Source: Fratercula arctica (taxonomy: Eukaryota > Chordata > Aves > Charadriiformes > Alcidae). Taken from it: a stretch of DNA of 64,000 nucleotides. Where the stretch lies: positions 6,993,531-7,057,530 of the forward strand of contig CANTUZ010000014.1 in assembly GCA_947846985.1 (NCBI GenBank). Direction: 5' to 3'. The position numbers were made by a program, and so were the translations under genes. This document shows, in pieces, positions 41,101 to 52,594 of the stretch. How positions within the stretch are numbered: position 1 is the first letter of the stretch; each line of letters starts with the position of its first letter. Below the pieces are notes generated by a model. That model saw only the letters and a program-made list of their open reading frames with translations, was not told the DNA's origin and ran no database searches.

Positions 41101-44100
41101 GAGTGCCCCCCCCCGCCCCCGCCCCGACGGACCCCCGGGGGGGGCTGCTGCACCCCCCCACCCCCCCCCGCTGGGGCAGGATCGGGCCCTAATCGCCCCC
41201 CCCCCCCCAGGTGCGGTGTGTGATTTCTGCCGGCAGCGGGAGTCCGAGATCTACCAGAAGGAGGTGGGGGGCGGGCGCCGGGTGCCCTAGAGATGTGGGG
41301 CGGACACTGGGGTGCCCTAGAGATGTGGGGTGGACACTGGGGTGCCCTAGAGATGTGGGTCCCAAACGCCTGGGTGCCCTAGAGATGTGGGGCAGACACT
41401 GGGGTGCCCTATAGATGTGGGGCGGATGCTGGGGTGCCCTAGAGATGTGGGTCCCAAATGCCTGGGTGCCCTAGAGATGTGGGGCAGACACTGGGGTGCC
41501 CTAGAGATGTGGGGTGGACACCTGGGTGCCCTAGAGATGTGGGTCCCAAACGCCTGGGTGCCCTAGAGATGTGGGGCGGACGCTGGGGTGCCCTAGAGAT
41601 GTGGGTCCCAAACGCCTGGGTGCCCTATAGATGTGGGGCGGACACTGGGGTGCCCTAGAGATGTGGGTCCCAAACGCCTGGGTGCCCTAGAGATGTGGGG
41701 TGGACACCTGGGTGCCCTAGAGATGTGGGGTGGGCGCTGGGGTGCCCTAGAGATGTGGGTCCTGGATGCCTGGGTCCCCTGGGGATGTGTGGGTCCTGGG
41801 TCTGTGGGTCCGTCTGTGGGTCTGTCCGTGGGTCGGTCCGTGGGTCTGTCCATGGGTCCGTGGGTCCGTCCATGGGTCCGTCTGTGGGTCTGTCTGTGGG
41901 TCCCGGGGCCGTGGGTCCATGTGTGGGTCTGTCTGTGGGTCTGTCCATGGGTCCGTGGGTCCTGGGGCCGTGGGTCCATCTGTGGGTCTGTCCATGGGTC
42001 CGTGGGTCCGTCCATGGGTCCTGGGGCCGTGGGTCCGTCCATGGGTCCGTGGGTCCGTCCGTGGGTCGGTCCGTGGGTCTGTCTGTGGGTCCATGTGTGG
42101 GTCCATGCGTGGGTCCGTCCGTGGGTCCGTCCGTGGGTCCGTGGGTCTATGTGTGGGTCCGTCCATGGGTCTGTCTATGGGTCCGTGGATCTGTCCGTGG
42201 GTCCGTGGGTCCGTCCGTGGGTCTGTGGGTCCATCCGTGGGTCCGTCCGTGGGTCCGTGGGTCGGTCTGTGGGTCTGTGGGTCCATGTGTGGGTCCGTGG
42301 GTCCGTCTGTGGGTCCGTCCGTGGGTCCGTGGGTCGGTCCGTGGGTCCGTGGGTGGGTCCGTGGGTCCGTCCGTGGGTCCGTGGGTTGGTCCGTGGGTCC
42401 GTGGGTCCGTGGGTGGGTCTGTGGGTCCGTGGGTCGGTGGGTGGGTCCATGTGTGGGTGGGTCCGTGGGTGGGTCCGTCTGTGGGTCCGTCCATGGGTCC
42501 GTGGGTGGGTCCGTGGGTCTGTGGGTGGGTCCATGTGTGGGTCGGTCCGTGGGTGGGTCTGTCCGTGGGTCCGTGGGTCCGTGGGTGGGTCCGTGGGTGG
42601 GTCCGTGGGTGGGTCCGTGGGTCCGTGGGTGGGTCCGTGGGTCTGTGGGTCCGTGGGTGGGTGGGTCCATGCGGGTGCCCCGCCCCAGGTGAGCCAGCTG
42701 CAGGCCCTGGAGCGCCGTTTCTCCCAGCTGTGGAGCCAGTGCCAGCGCTGCCAGGGCTCCCTGCACGAGGACGTGCTCTGCACCAGGTGACACCCCCTCA
42801 CCCCCCTGTCACCCTGTCACCTCTGTCACCCCCCCGTCACCCCCCCGTCAGCCCCCCGTCACCCCCTGTCACACCCTGTCACCCCGTCACCCTGTCACCC
42901 TGTCACCCCCTGTCACCCCCCCGTCACCCCCCGTCACCCCCCGTCACCCCCCGTCACCTCTGTCACCCCCGTCACCCCCCATCACCCCCCCGTCACCCCC
43001 TGTCACCCCGTCACCCCCCCATCACCCCCCTGTCACTCTGTCACCCCCCATCACCCCCCATCACCCTGTCACCCCCCGTCACCCACTGTCACCCTGTCAC
43101 CCCCCTGTCACCCCCCTGTCACCCCCTGTCACCCGCTGTCACCTCTGTCACCCCCTGCCACCCCCCCGTCACCCCCTGTCACCCTGTCACCACCGTCACC
43201 CCCCTGACCCTGTCACCCCCCTGACCCTGTCACCCCCCTGTGTCACCCCCCTGTGTCACCCCCCCGGGTCCCCTCCTGTCCCCTTGTTGAGGGGCCCCCA
43301 CCCCCTGTCCCCACCGTGTCCCCAACGCGTCCCCGTCTCCCCCCATCGTGTCCCCAACCCTGTCCCCAACGTCCCCAACACCATTCCTGTCTCCCCCCAC
43401 GATGTCCCCAATGTCCCCAACGCCGTCCCCATGTCCCCCCATGACGTCCCCAATGTCCCCAATGTCCCCAACACCATCCCCGAGTCCCCCCACGGTGTCC
43501 CCAACCCTGTCCCCAATGTCCCCAACACCGTCCCCATCTCCCCCCATGATGTCCCCAACGTCCCCAATGTCCCCAACACCGTCCCCCTCTCCCCCCATGG
43601 TGTCCCCAACGTCCCCAACACCGTCCCCGGGTCCCCCCATGGTGTCCCCAACCCTGTCCCCAATGTCCCCAACACCGTCCCCGTGTCCCCCCATGGTGTC
43701 CCCAATGTCCCCAACGCCATCCCCGTGTCCCCCCACGATGTCCCCAACCCTGTCCCCAACGTCCCCAACGTCCCCAACACCGTCCCCCTCTCCCCCCATG
43801 GTGTCCCCAATGTCCCCAACGTCCCCAACGCTGTCCCCGGGTCCCCCCACGGTGTCCCCAACCCTGTCCCCAATGTCCCCAACGTCCCCAACACCGTCCC
43901 CATCTCCCCCCACGGTGTCCCCAACGTCCCCAACCCTGTCCCCAATGTCCCCAACACCGTCCCTGTCTCCCCCCATGGTGTCCCCAACGTCCCCAACGTC
44001 CCCAATGTCCCCAACGCCGTCCCCGTGTCCCCCCATGACGTCCCCAATGTCCCCAATGTCCCCAACACCATCCCCGAGTCCCCCCACGGTGTCCCCAACC

Positions 44101-45023
44101 CTGTCCCCAACGTCCCCAACACCATCCCCATCTCCCCCCATGATGTCCCCAACGTCCCCAATGTCCCCAATGTCCCCAACACCGTCCCCCTCTCCCCCCA
44201 TGGTGTCCCCAACGTCCCCAACACCGTCCCCGGGTCCCCCCATGGTGTCCCCAACCCTGTCCCCAATGTCCCCAACACCGTCCCCGTCTCCCCCCATGGT
44301 GTCCCCAATGTCCCCAACGCCATCCCCGTGTCCCCCCACGATGTCCCCAACCCTGTCCCCAACGTCCCCAACGTCCCCAACACCGTCCCCCTCTCCCCCC
44401 ATGGTGTCCCCAATGTCCCCAACGTCCCCAACGCTGTCCCCGGGTCCCCCCACGGTGTCCCCAACCCTGTCCCCAGGTCCCCAACGTCCCCAACCCCGTC
44501 CCCATCTCCCCCCACGGTGTCCCCAACGTCCCCAACCCTGTCCCCAATGTCCCCAACACCGTCCCTGTCTCCCCCCATGACGTCCCCAACGTCCCCAATG
44601 TCCCCAATGTCCCCAACGCCGTCCCCGTGTCCCCCCATGATGTCCCAAATGTCCCCAATGTCCCCAACACTGTCCCTGTCTCCCCCCATGGTGTTCCCAA
44701 CGTCCCCAACCCTGTCCCCAACGTCCCCAACGTCCCCAACGCCGTCCCCGTGTCCCCCCACGGTGTCCCCAACCCTGTCCCCAATGTCCCCAACACCGTT
44801 CCTGTCTCCCCCCACGATGTCCCCAATGTCCCCAATGTCCCCAACACCGTCCCCGTGTCCCCCCATGATGTCCCCAATGTCCCCAACGTCCCCAACGTCC
44901 CCAACGCCGTCCCCGTCTGTCCCCAGCCGCGACTGCCCCATCTTCTACATGCGGCGGAAGGTGCAGAAGGACCTGGAGGCGCAGGGGGGGCTCCTGGCGC
45001 GGTTCGGGCCCCCCAGCTGGTGA
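7939..45023 (+). CDS. POLD1: DNA polymerase delta catalytic subunit, 25 coding exons
   Basis: POLD1 is the nuclear family-B polymerase that synthesises the lagging strand with PCNA and proofreads 3' to 5'. Joined coding exons run from ATG 7939 to TGA 45021-45023. Motifs in order: basic N-terminus (RAKRLR); Exo I SFDIECAG (exon 7); Exo [13 protein letters not shown] (exon 9); Exo III YCLKDAF (exon 12); polymerase motif [11 protein letters not shown] (exon 14); motif [11 protein letters not shown] (exon 16); motif C YGDTDSVM (exon 18); CysA zinc site (CVGC, CDFC; exons 23-24); CysB iron-sulphur site (CQRC, then two Cys; exons 25-26). Exon lengths sum to 3328 bases; subtracting one apparent extra base in each of exons 4, 13, 14 and 20 gives 1107 residues, equal to human POLD1. 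Every other junction is in phase with GT-AG ends. The four frame breaks are more likely assembly errors than real. Exon numbers count the noncoding exon as 1. Confidence 0.98.
8132..9420. repeat. Minisatellite with higher-order duplication, POLD1 intron 2
   Basis: About 40 units of 25-35 bp (GGTGCTATGGGGCAGGATGG). A block beginning GGGGGAGCTGCAGGGCAGGA occurs at about 8589 and again at about 8905, so the array contains a larger duplication of roughly 316 bp. Confidence 0.9.
9536..9643 (+). CDS. POLD1: POLD1 exon 3
   Basis: Phase 1 at both ends; donor GTCG|GTCAGA. It encodes [14 protein letters not shown] and the conserved [11 protein letters not shown] of the N-terminal region. Confidence 0.95.
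9650..10190. repeat. C-rich array, POLD1 intron 3
   Basis: Units contain CCCACCCCTGGGACCCCC. A longer block with CATCAGTGCCCCCCACCTGT appears near 9900 and 10030. Confidence 0.85.
10345..10486 (+). CDS. POLD1: POLD1 exon 4, one base too long in a C run
   Basis: It encodes [11 protein letters not shown] and the highly conserved [17 protein letters not shown]. At 142 bp it leaves in phase 2, while exon 5 needs phase 1. The excess base is best placed in the C8 run at 10478-10485 just before the donor; with C7 the junction reads PPG, as in human. Confidence 0.92.
10490..11275. repeat. C-rich array, POLD1 intron 4
   Basis: Units contain CAACTCCCCTTGGGGACCCC, with variable C runs. Confidence 0.88.
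11283..11345 (+). other. Unique island in POLD1 intron 4, paired with one in intron 5
   Basis: AGCTGCACGTGGGGATTCTC and the following TGCTGGCTCGTAC break the array. A diverged copy lies at 11697-11760 on the other side of exon 5. Origin and function unknown. Confidence 0.5.
11465..11590 (+). CDS. POLD1: POLD1 exon 5
   Basis: It encodes [20 protein letters not shown] and [10 protein letters not shown], matching the family segment EHMGDLQREL onward. Phase 1 in and out; donor CAGA|GTGAGT. Confidence 0.95.
11697..11760 (+). other. Unique island in POLD1 intron 5, similar to the intron 4 island
   Basis: AGCTGCGTGTGGGGGTTCTC then TAGCGGCTCGTC matches the intron 4 island at about 25 of 32 positions. 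The two flank exon 5 as direct repeats. Confidence 0.5.
11800..12910. repeat. CCCAGT-type minisatellite, POLD1 intron 5
   Basis: Dozens of units of 10-30 bp such as CCCAGTCCCTCCCAGTGCCC and CAGCTCCTCCCCAGT. It is the reverse complement of the repeat in intron 14. Confidence 0.92.
13100..13268 (+). CDS. POLD1: POLD1 exon 6
   Basis: It encodes [20 protein letters not shown] then [20 protein letters not shown] and [10 protein letters not shown]. The [13 protein letters not shown] stretch is essentially identical to mammalian POLD1. Enters in phase 1 and leaves in phase 2. Confidence 0.96.
13269..13700. repeat. C-rich array, POLD1 intron 6
   Basis: About ten units contain CAAACTGCCCCCCCGGGGTC. 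No gene content. Confidence 0.85.
13710..13951 (+). CDS. POLD1: POLD1 exon 7, exonuclease motif I
   Basis: Begins [20 protein letters not shown], continues through a proline-rich stretch, then [21 protein letters not shown] and [14 protein letters not shown]. Asp and Glu of FDIE are the Exo I metal ligands (about residues 319 and 321). The proline-rich insert replaces a short charged loop of mammals. Confidence 0.96.
13952..16430. repeat. Two G-rich arrays, POLD1 intron 7
   Basis: 13960-14390 has units such as GGGGGGGCAGGCGGGACGGG with GGGGGACATCGGGGG. 14395-16430 has about 100 units of ~19-21 bp (GTGTGGGTGCCGTGGGGG), interspersed with TGTCCCTGTCCCATGG variants. Confidence 0.93.
16438..16604 (+). 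CDS. POLD1: POLD1 exon 8
   Basis: It encodes [20 protein letters not shown] and [14 protein letters not shown], ending REEPLLQ in phase 0 at CAG|GTGGGG. The last ~37 bp and the donor are repeated six more times downstream, so which copy closes the exon is a choice of the first, contiguous one. Confidence 0.94.
16566..17530 (+). repeat. POLD1 exon 8 donor-edge tandem copies
   Basis: Seven copies of an exon tail containing CTCAGCTTCCCCCGCGAGGA, each followed by a CAG|GTGGGG donor; copies end at 16604 (exon), 16750, 16891, 16995, 17114, 17271 and 17520. Filler is G-rich with GGGGACATGGGGGG. Confidence 0.93.
17800..17904 (+). CDS. POLD1: POLD1 exon 9, exonuclease motif II
   Basis: 105 bp in phase 0. 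It encodes [20 protein letters not shown] then [18 protein letters not shown] carries the Exo II catalytic Asp. Confidence 0.97.
17905..18950. repeat. C-rich arrays, POLD1 intron 9
   Basis: 17905-18680 has 9-20 bp units such as CCCCACGGACCCACAGCCTG. 18690-18950 has units containing CCCCATAGCCCCCCAGCCCC. Confidence 0.92.
18960..19100 (+). CDS. POLD1: POLD1 exon 10
   Basis: 141 bp in phase 0; donor CAG|GTACGG. It encodes [30 protein letters not shown] and GRVTLDLLQ. Confidence 0.97.
19110..19668. repeat. G-rich array, POLD1 intron 10
   Basis: 19110-19310 has GGTCCGTGGGGGGCTGTGG type units. 19340-19668 has units containing GGTCGGTGCCTGACGGGGGG. Confidence 0.88.
19672..19782 (+). CDS. POLD1: POLD1 exon 11
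   Basis: 111 bp in phase 0. It encodes [20 protein letters not shown] then [17 protein letters not shown]. The last ~30 bp with the donor recur ten more times downstream. Confidence 0.97.
19762..20570 (+). repeat. POLD1 exon 11 donor-edge tandem copies
   Basis: Eleven copies of GGCATCATCAGTGACCTGCA with donor G|GTGTGG, ending at 19782 (exon), 19854, 19918, 19982, 20144, 20207, 20269, 20333, 20395, 20465 and 20531. Most units are 62-72 bp. Confidence 0.95.
20052..20144 (+). pseudogene. Decayed full-length copy of POLD1 exon 11
   Basis: After a GGGCAG acceptor-like end, the sequence follows exon 11 (GTGGTGCGGGAGCCCAAGGC, then TCAGCGCACTTCTGGCACG, then GCGTGCCCCACGGC). It is shorter by deletions and would not give the exon 11 protein. 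It shows that the duplication once covered a whole exon. Confidence 0.75.
20575..22380 (+). repeat. GTCCCC array with POLD1 exon 12 acceptor-edge copies
   Basis: 20575-21120 is GTCCCCAATGTCCCCCC minisatellite. From 21126 there are seven copies of the first 51 bp of exon 12, each after CCCCAG, starting at 21126, 21336, 21498, 21683, 21868, 22052 and 22214. Each then diverges into CACTGTCCCCCGGGTGTCCC. Period 162-210 bp. Confidence 0.95.
22381..22572 (+). CDS. POLD1: POLD1 exon 12, exonuclease motif III
   Basis: 192 bp in phase 0. It encodes [58 protein letters not shown] and SQLLRQ. Tyr and Asp of YCLKD are the Exo III residues. The first 51 bp, with acceptor, also occur in seven upstream copies; only this copy continues into the rest of the exon. 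Confidence 0.97.
22573..25315. repeat. G-rich arrays, POLD1 intron 12
   Basis: 22573-23890 has GGGGACAGGGGACACCGGGG and AGAAGGGACATGGGGATGGG units. 23900-25315 has GGGGGTGCCGGGGGGGGATG and GACGGGGGGGTG units. The first block is complementary in type to the GTCCCC array before exon 12. Confidence 0.93.
25340..25429 (+). CDS. POLD1: POLD1 exon 13, frame broken by an extra G
   Basis: It starts [16 protein letters not shown]. After the G9 run at 25381-25389 the conserved [14 protein letters not shown] is readable only in the next frame. At 90 bp it is one base longer than the 89 that phases 0 and 2 require. Confidence 0.93.
25430..26445. repeat. GTGACCCC array, POLD1 intron 13
   Basis: Short 8-18 bp units such as CCCTGTGACCCCTGTGACCC fill the intron; variants include ATGACCCC and GTGATCCC. 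Confidence 0.92.
26451..26568 (+). CDS. POLD1: POLD1 exon 14, polymerase motif A
   Basis: It encodes [20 protein letters not shown] then [16 protein letters not shown]. The Asp of LDFSSLYPS is a catalytic metal ligand (about residue 605). The C10 run at 26552-26561 is one C too long to reach the expected RLG at the donor CTCGG|GTACCC. Confidence 0.95.
26513..28610 (+). repeat. POLD1 exon 14 donor-edge tandem copies, then ACTGGG array
   Basis: Nine copies of CACAACCTCTGCTACACCAC through CTCGG|GTACCC, starting near 26514 (exon), 26691, 26868, 27056, 27242, 27408, 27595, 27783 and 27958. Units are ~170-190 bp with GGGAGGGACTGGGAGCACTG filler. 28060-28610 has filler units only. Confidence 0.95.
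28644..28757 (+). CDS. POLD1: POLD1 exon 15
   Basis: 114 bp, phase 2 in and out. It encodes [20 protein letters not shown] then [18 protein letters not shown], the fingers region after motif A. Confidence 0.95.
28758..29470 (+). repeat. POLD1 intron 15 array with exon 16 acceptor-edge copies
   Basis: 28758-29110 has GGGGACACGGGGGGACA units. Two copies of GGTGAAGGAGGAGCTGGCGC, each after GCGCAG, lie at about 29222 and 29346, before the true exon at 29472; spacing ~124 bp. Confidence 0.92.
29472..29619 (+). CDS. POLD1: POLD1 exon 16, polymerase motif B
   Basis: It encodes [40 protein letters not shown] and RLPCLEISQ. Lys and Tyr of KVSANSVYG contact the incoming nucleotide. Both edges of this exon are duplicated, the 5' edge upstream and the 3' edge downstream. 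Confidence 0.97.
29599..30300 (+). repeat. POLD1 exon 16 donor-edge tandem copies
   Basis: Four copies of CTGCCTCGAGATCTCCCAG with donor GTGAGC, ending at 29619 (exon), 29765, 29922 and 30068. Unit ~146-157 bp with CCCCACGGCTGCCCCATAGC filler. 30110-30300 is CCTGCCCCACA array. Confidence 0.93.
30312..30407 (+). CDS. POLD1: POLD1 exon 17
   Basis: 96 bp in phase 0. It encodes [20 protein letters not shown] then [12 protein letters not shown]. Confidence 0.97.
30408..31783 (+). repeat. POLD1 intron 17: G-rich array and exon 18 acceptor-edge copies
   Basis: 30408-30970 has GGGGGTCCCGGGGGGTGTTG and related units. Eight copies of GTGGTGTACGGGGACACGGA (continuing CTCGGTGATGT) after CCCCCCAG start at 30993, 31091, 31186, 31276, 31372, 31464, 31553 and 31669. 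The copy at 31276 has one extra T. Period 89-116 bp. Confidence 0.95.
31784..31921 (+). CDS. POLD1: POLD1 exon 18, polymerase motif C
   Basis: 138 bp in phase 0. It encodes [36 protein letters not shown] and IRLEFEK. Both Asp of YGDTDS are catalytic (about residues 758 and 760). Eight partial copies of its first ~33 bp with acceptor lie upstream; only this one continues. Confidence 0.97.
31922..33500. repeat. GTCCCC/GGGG array, POLD1 intron 18
   Basis: Units such as GGGGTCCCGATGTCCCCAGG and GTGTCCCCAAGGGGGTCCC. Larger blocks recur at roughly 420-500 bp, marked by CTAAGGGTGTCCTTAGGTTG near 32557, 33004 and 33377. Confidence 0.92.
33513..33688 (+). CDS. POLD1: POLD1 exon 19
   Basis: 176 bp; phase 0 in, phase 2 out at CACCG|GTGGGG. 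It encodes [38 protein letters not shown] and [14 protein letters not shown], part of the thumb. Confidence 0.97.
33655..34020 (+). repeat. POLD1 exon 19 donor-edge tandem copies
   Basis: Three copies of CTGCGCCGCCTCCTGCTGCA followed by CCG|GTGGGG, ending at 33688 (exon), 33853 and 34014. Spacing ~161-165 bp. Confidence 0.92.
34200..35912 (+). repeat. POLD1 exon 20 acceptor-edge tandem copies
   Basis: About eleven copies of CCCCCCAGGGACCCGGCGGG (some diverged), near 34318, 34402, 34496, 34629, 34769, 34924, 35100, 35276, 35432, 35591 and 35766, before the exon at 35913. Filler has GTGGGGTGCCGTGGGGGGG. Confidence 0.92.
35913..36066 (+). CDS. POLD1: POLD1 exon 20, frame broken by an extra G
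   Basis: It should start [20 protein letters not shown] and continue [20 protein letters not shown]. The G6 run at 35922-35927 is one base too long (154 instead of 153 bp). Upstream copies of this edge have G5 and stay in frame. Confidence 0.94.
36067..37975. repeat. Arrays of POLD1 intron 20
   Basis: 36067-37320 has ~40-60 bp units containing CGAAACAGGGACCCCCCCGC and GGGCATCGCCCCCC. 37480-37975 has GGGGGTGTCCCCAAAGGGGG units. Confidence 0.92.
37990..38092 (+). CDS. POLD1: POLD1 exon 21
   Basis: 103 bp. It encodes [20 protein letters not shown] then [14 protein letters not shown]. Enters in phase 2 and leaves in phase 0. Confidence 0.97.
38093..39170. repeat. G-rich arrays, POLD1 intron 21
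   Basis: 38100-38520 has GGGGGGACACGGGGACATGG units. 38530-39170 has GTGACAGGGGGGTGACAGGG and GGATGGCAGAGGGTGACA units. Confidence 0.9.
39182..39314 (+). CDS. POLD1: POLD1 exon 22
   Basis: 133 bp; donor CTGC|GTGAGC in phase 1. It encodes [20 protein letters not shown] then [20 protein letters not shown]. Confidence 0.97.
39270..40870 (+). repeat. POLD1 exon 22 donor-edge copies, then C-rich array
   Basis: Copies of ATCCTGGGCGAGGGC through CTCCTGC|GTGAGC end at 39314 (exon), 39487, 39839 and 40188, with two diverged copies near 39650 and 40010. 40290-40860 has CCCCCCAAATCCTTCTGGGC units. Confidence 0.92.
40985..41098 (+). CDS. POLD1: POLD1 exon 23, first half of zinc site CysA
   Basis: 114 bp. 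It encodes [20 protein letters not shown] then [21 protein letters not shown] provides two zinc ligands of CysA, which helps PCNA-dependent synthesis. Confidence 0.96.
41211..41263 (+). CDS. POLD1: POLD1 exon 24, second half of CysA
   Basis: Only 53 bp. It encodes [17 protein letters not shown], giving the other CysA pair. The intron before it, 112 bp, is the shortest in the gene and one of few that is not a long array. Confidence 0.95.
41264..42680. repeat. Two arrays, POLD1 intron 24
   Basis: 41280-41775 has ~40 bp units containing GGTGCCCTAGAGATGTGGG. 41780-42670 has short GTGGGTCCGTCCGTGGGTCC units. Confidence 0.94.
42689..42786 (+). CDS. POLD1: POLD1 exon 25, iron-sulphur site CysB
   Basis: 98 bp, phase 0 to 2. 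It encodes [20 protein letters not shown] then [16 protein letters not shown] and the following Cys begin CysB, which binds 4Fe-4S and the accessory subunits. Confidence 0.96.
42787..44915. repeat. Two C-rich arrays, POLD1 intron 25
   Basis: 42790-43260 has GTCACCCCCTGTCACCCC units. 43300-44915 has GTCCCCAACGTCCCCAACAC units with higher-order blocks of about 590 bp (43440-44030 closely resembles 44030-44600). Confidence 0.93.
44927..45023 (+). CDS. POLD1: POLD1 exon 26, C-terminus and stop
   Basis: It encodes [20 protein letters not shown] then [11 protein letters not shown] and TGA (45021-45023). DCP carries the last CysB ligand. Confidence 0.97.
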
Positions 45024-45123
45024 CGGGGGACGCGGGGGGGGGACACACGCGACACCCCCGACGCCTGGGGACACCCCCCCCCCCCCCCCCCCCGCTTTGG
45101 GGCTGTTTCGGGGCTTTTTCTAC

Positions 45124-45129
45124 AATAAA
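45124..45129 (+). terminator. POLD1: POLD1 poly(A) signal AATAAA
   Basis: CTACAATAAAAGTCG lies 101 bp after the stop, giving a short 3'UTR of roughly 120 bp. The G-rich minisatellite begins just downstream. Confidence 0.9.
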
Positions 45130-45139
45130 AGTCGTGAAG

Positions 45140-46250
45140 GCGGAGGTTTGGTGACGCCGTGGGGCCCGGACGCCTGGGGCCTCTATGGGGCCTGGACACC
45201 AGGGGGCCTCTATGGGGCCTGGACTGGGGCCTCTATGGGGCAATGTGGGGCCCGGACACCTGTGTCCTCTATGGGGCCTGAACTGGGGCCTTCTATGGGG
45301 CCTGAACACCTGGGGCCTCTATGGGGCCTGGACTGGGGCCTCTATGGGGCAACATGGGGCCCGGACACCTGGGTCTTCTATGGGGCCTGGACACCAGGGG
45401 GCCTCTATGGGGCCAGTACTGGGTCCGCTATGGGGCAATGTGGGGCCCGGACACCTGGGTCCTCTATGGGGCCTGAACTGGGGCCTCTGTGGGGCCTCGA
45501 CACCTGGGTCTTCTATGGGGCCTGAATTGAGCTCTCTATGGGGCCCAAACTGGGCTCCCTGTGGGGCCTGAACTGGGGCCTTCTATGGGGCCCGGACGCC
45601 TGGGTCCGCTATGGGGCCAGTACTGGAGCCTCTATGGGGCAATGTGGGGCCCAGACACCTGGGGCCTCTATGGGGCCTGAACTGGAGCCTCTATGGGGCA
45701 ATGTGGGGCCCAGACACTTGTGTCCTCTGTGGGGCCCAAATTGGGCTCCCTGTGGGGCCTGAACTGGGGCCTTCTATGGGGCCTGAACACCTGGGGCCTC
45801 TGTGGGGCCTGAACTGGGGCCTCTATGGGGCAACGTGGGGCCTGAACTGGGGCCTCTGTGGGGCCCGGACGCCTGGGTCCGCTATGGGGCAATGTGGGGC
45901 CCAGGCACCTGGGGCCTCTATGGGGCCCAAATTGGGCTCCCTGTGGGGCCTGGACTGGGGCCTTCTATGGGGCCTGAACACCTGGGGCCTCTGTGGGGCC
46001 AGTACTGGAGCCTCTATGGGGCAATGTGGGGCCTGAACTGGGGCCTCTATGGGGCAACGTGGGGCCCAGACACTTGTGTCCTCTGTGGGGCCCAAATTGG
46101 GCTCCCTGTGGGGCCTGGACTGGGGCCTTCTATGGGGCCTGAACACCTGGGTCCGCTATGGGGCCAGTACTGGAGCCTCTATGGGGCAATGTGGGGCCTG
46201 GACGCCTGGGGCCTCTATGGGGCCCGCTATGCGGGGGCGGGGCCTCCGGT
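45140..46250. repeat. Intergenic minisatellite between POLD1 and PRMT1
   Basis: About 45 units of 20-25 bp such as GGGGCCTCTATGGGGCCTGG and GGGCAATGTGGGGCCCGGAC. The array stops sharply at the PRMT1 promoter. Confidence 0.94.
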
Positions 46251-46379
46251 GGGCGTGCCCCGCGGTGACGGGCGCCTCTCCCCGCCTATCAGCACGCCCC
46301 GTGGGCGGGGCTTTACCTCAGGGTGGGCGCGGCTTCCACACGGCGCCCCCCTCCCTCCCATCCCACCCCCTCCGCATGA

Positions 46380-46582
46380 CTGACGTCGCCACCGCCCAAT
46401 GGCAGCCCGGCGGGCCCGCCCCCTTCGCGGCGCCGCGCGGGGCGGGCGTGACGGGCGGGCGCGCCGCCCAATGGGCCGCGCCGCCGGCGAGAGGCGGCCA
46501 ATGGGGGAGAGCGGGGGGCGCGCGCCGCCCCGCCCCCGGTATAAAAAGCGGCGGGGCGGGGGCCGCTCCTGGCGCTCACAAG
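46380..46582 (+). promoter_or_regulatory. PRMT1: PRMT1 promoter: TATA box, three CCAAT boxes, CRE-like site
   Basis: TGACGTCG (46381-46388) is CRE-like. CCAAT occurs at 46396-46400, 46468-46472 and 46498-46502, and TATAAAAAG at 46540-46548. The start codon at 46583 is only ~43 bp after the TATA box, so the 5'UTR is probably about 10-15 nt. Confidence 0.85.
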
Positions 46583-51118
<4,536 letters not shown>

Positions 51119-51119
51119 A

Positions 51120-51619
51120 NNNNNNNNNNNNNNNNNNNNNNNNNNNNNNNNNNNNNNNNNNNNNNNNNNNNNNNNNNNNNNNNNNNNNNNNNNNNNNNNN
51201 NNNNNNNNNNNNNNNNNNNNNNNNNNNNNNNNNNNNNNNNNNNNNNNNNNNNNNNNNNNNNNNNNNNNNNNNNNNNNNNNNNNNNNNNNNNNNNNNNNNN
51301 NNNNNNNNNNNNNNNNNNNNNNNNNNNNNNNNNNNNNNNNNNNNNNNNNNNNNNNNNNNNNNNNNNNNNNNNNNNNNNNNNNNNNNNNNNNNNNNNNNNN
51401 NNNNNNNNNNNNNNNNNNNNNNNNNNNNNNNNNNNNNNNNNNNNNNNNNNNNNNNNNNNNNNNNNNNNNNNNNNNNNNNNNNNNNNNNNNNNNNNNNNNN
51501 NNNNNNNNNNNNNNNNNNNNNNNNNNNNNNNNNNNNNNNNNNNNNNNNNNNNNNNNNNNNNNNNNNNNNNNNNNNNNNNNNNNNNNNNNNNNNNNNNNNN
51601 NNNNNNNNNNNNNNNNNNN
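51120..51619. other. Assembly gap, 500 N
   Basis: Exactly 500 unknown bases, a conventional placeholder, so the true distance is probably unknown. The flanks differ (PRMT1 intron G-run on the left, 37-bp minisatellite on the right). Confidence 0.98.
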
Positions 51620-52530
51620 CTATGGGGCGGGGGGGGATCCAGGCGATCAGGACCCACATCTATGGGGCGGGGGGGGACCAGGCGATCAGGACCCACATCT
51701 ATGGGGCAGGGGGGGATCCAGGCGTCCGGGCCCCACATCTATGGGGCGGGGGGGGATCCAGGCGTCCGGGACCCACATCTATGGGGCGGGGGGGGATCCA
51801 GGCGATCAGGACCCACATCTATGGGGCGGGGGGGGATCCAGGCGATCAGGACCCACATCTATGGGGCGGGGGGGGACCAGGCGATCAGGACCCACATCTA
51901 TGGGGCGGGGGGGACCCAGGCGATCAGGACCCACATCTATGGGGCGGGGGGGACCCAGGCGTCCGGGCCCCACATCTATGGGGCGGGGGGGACCCAGGCG
52001 ATCAGGACCCACATCTATGGGGCGGGGGGGACCCAGGCGATCAGGACCCACATCTATGGGGCGGGGGGGGATCCAGGCGTCCGGGACCCACATCTATGGG
52101 GCGGGGGGGGACCCAGGCGATCAGGACCCACATCTATGGGGCGGGGGGGACCCAGGCGATCAGGACCCACATCTATGGGGCGGGGGGGGATCCAGGCGTC
52201 CGGGACCCACATCTATGGGGCGGGGGGGACCCAGGCGATCAGGACCCACATCTATGGGGCGGGGGGGACCCAGGCGTCCAGGACCCACATCTATGGGGCG
52301 GGGGGGGACCCGGGCGTCCGTGACCCACATCTATGGGGCGGGGGGGGACCCAGGCGTCCGGGACCCACATCTATGGGGCGGGGGGGGACCCAGGCGTCCG
52401 GGACCCACATCTATGGGGCGGGGGGGGGACCCAGGCGATCAGGACCCACATCTATGGGGCGGGGGGGGACCCAGGCGATCAGGACCCACATCTATGGGGC
52501 GGGGGGGACCCAGGCGTCCGGGCGGGGCCC
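51620..52530. repeat. 37-38 bp minisatellite after the gap
   Basis: About 24 units made of CTATGGGGCGGGGGGGACCC followed by AGGCGATCAGGACCCACAT, nearly identical except G-run length and GATCAGG versus GTCCGGG variants. Confidence 0.97.
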
Positions 52531-52594
52531 GGTTCCCACGGGGGGGGGGCGTGGGAACAGGAGCAGGAAGTCAGGGTGGGGCCCCACTGACTGG

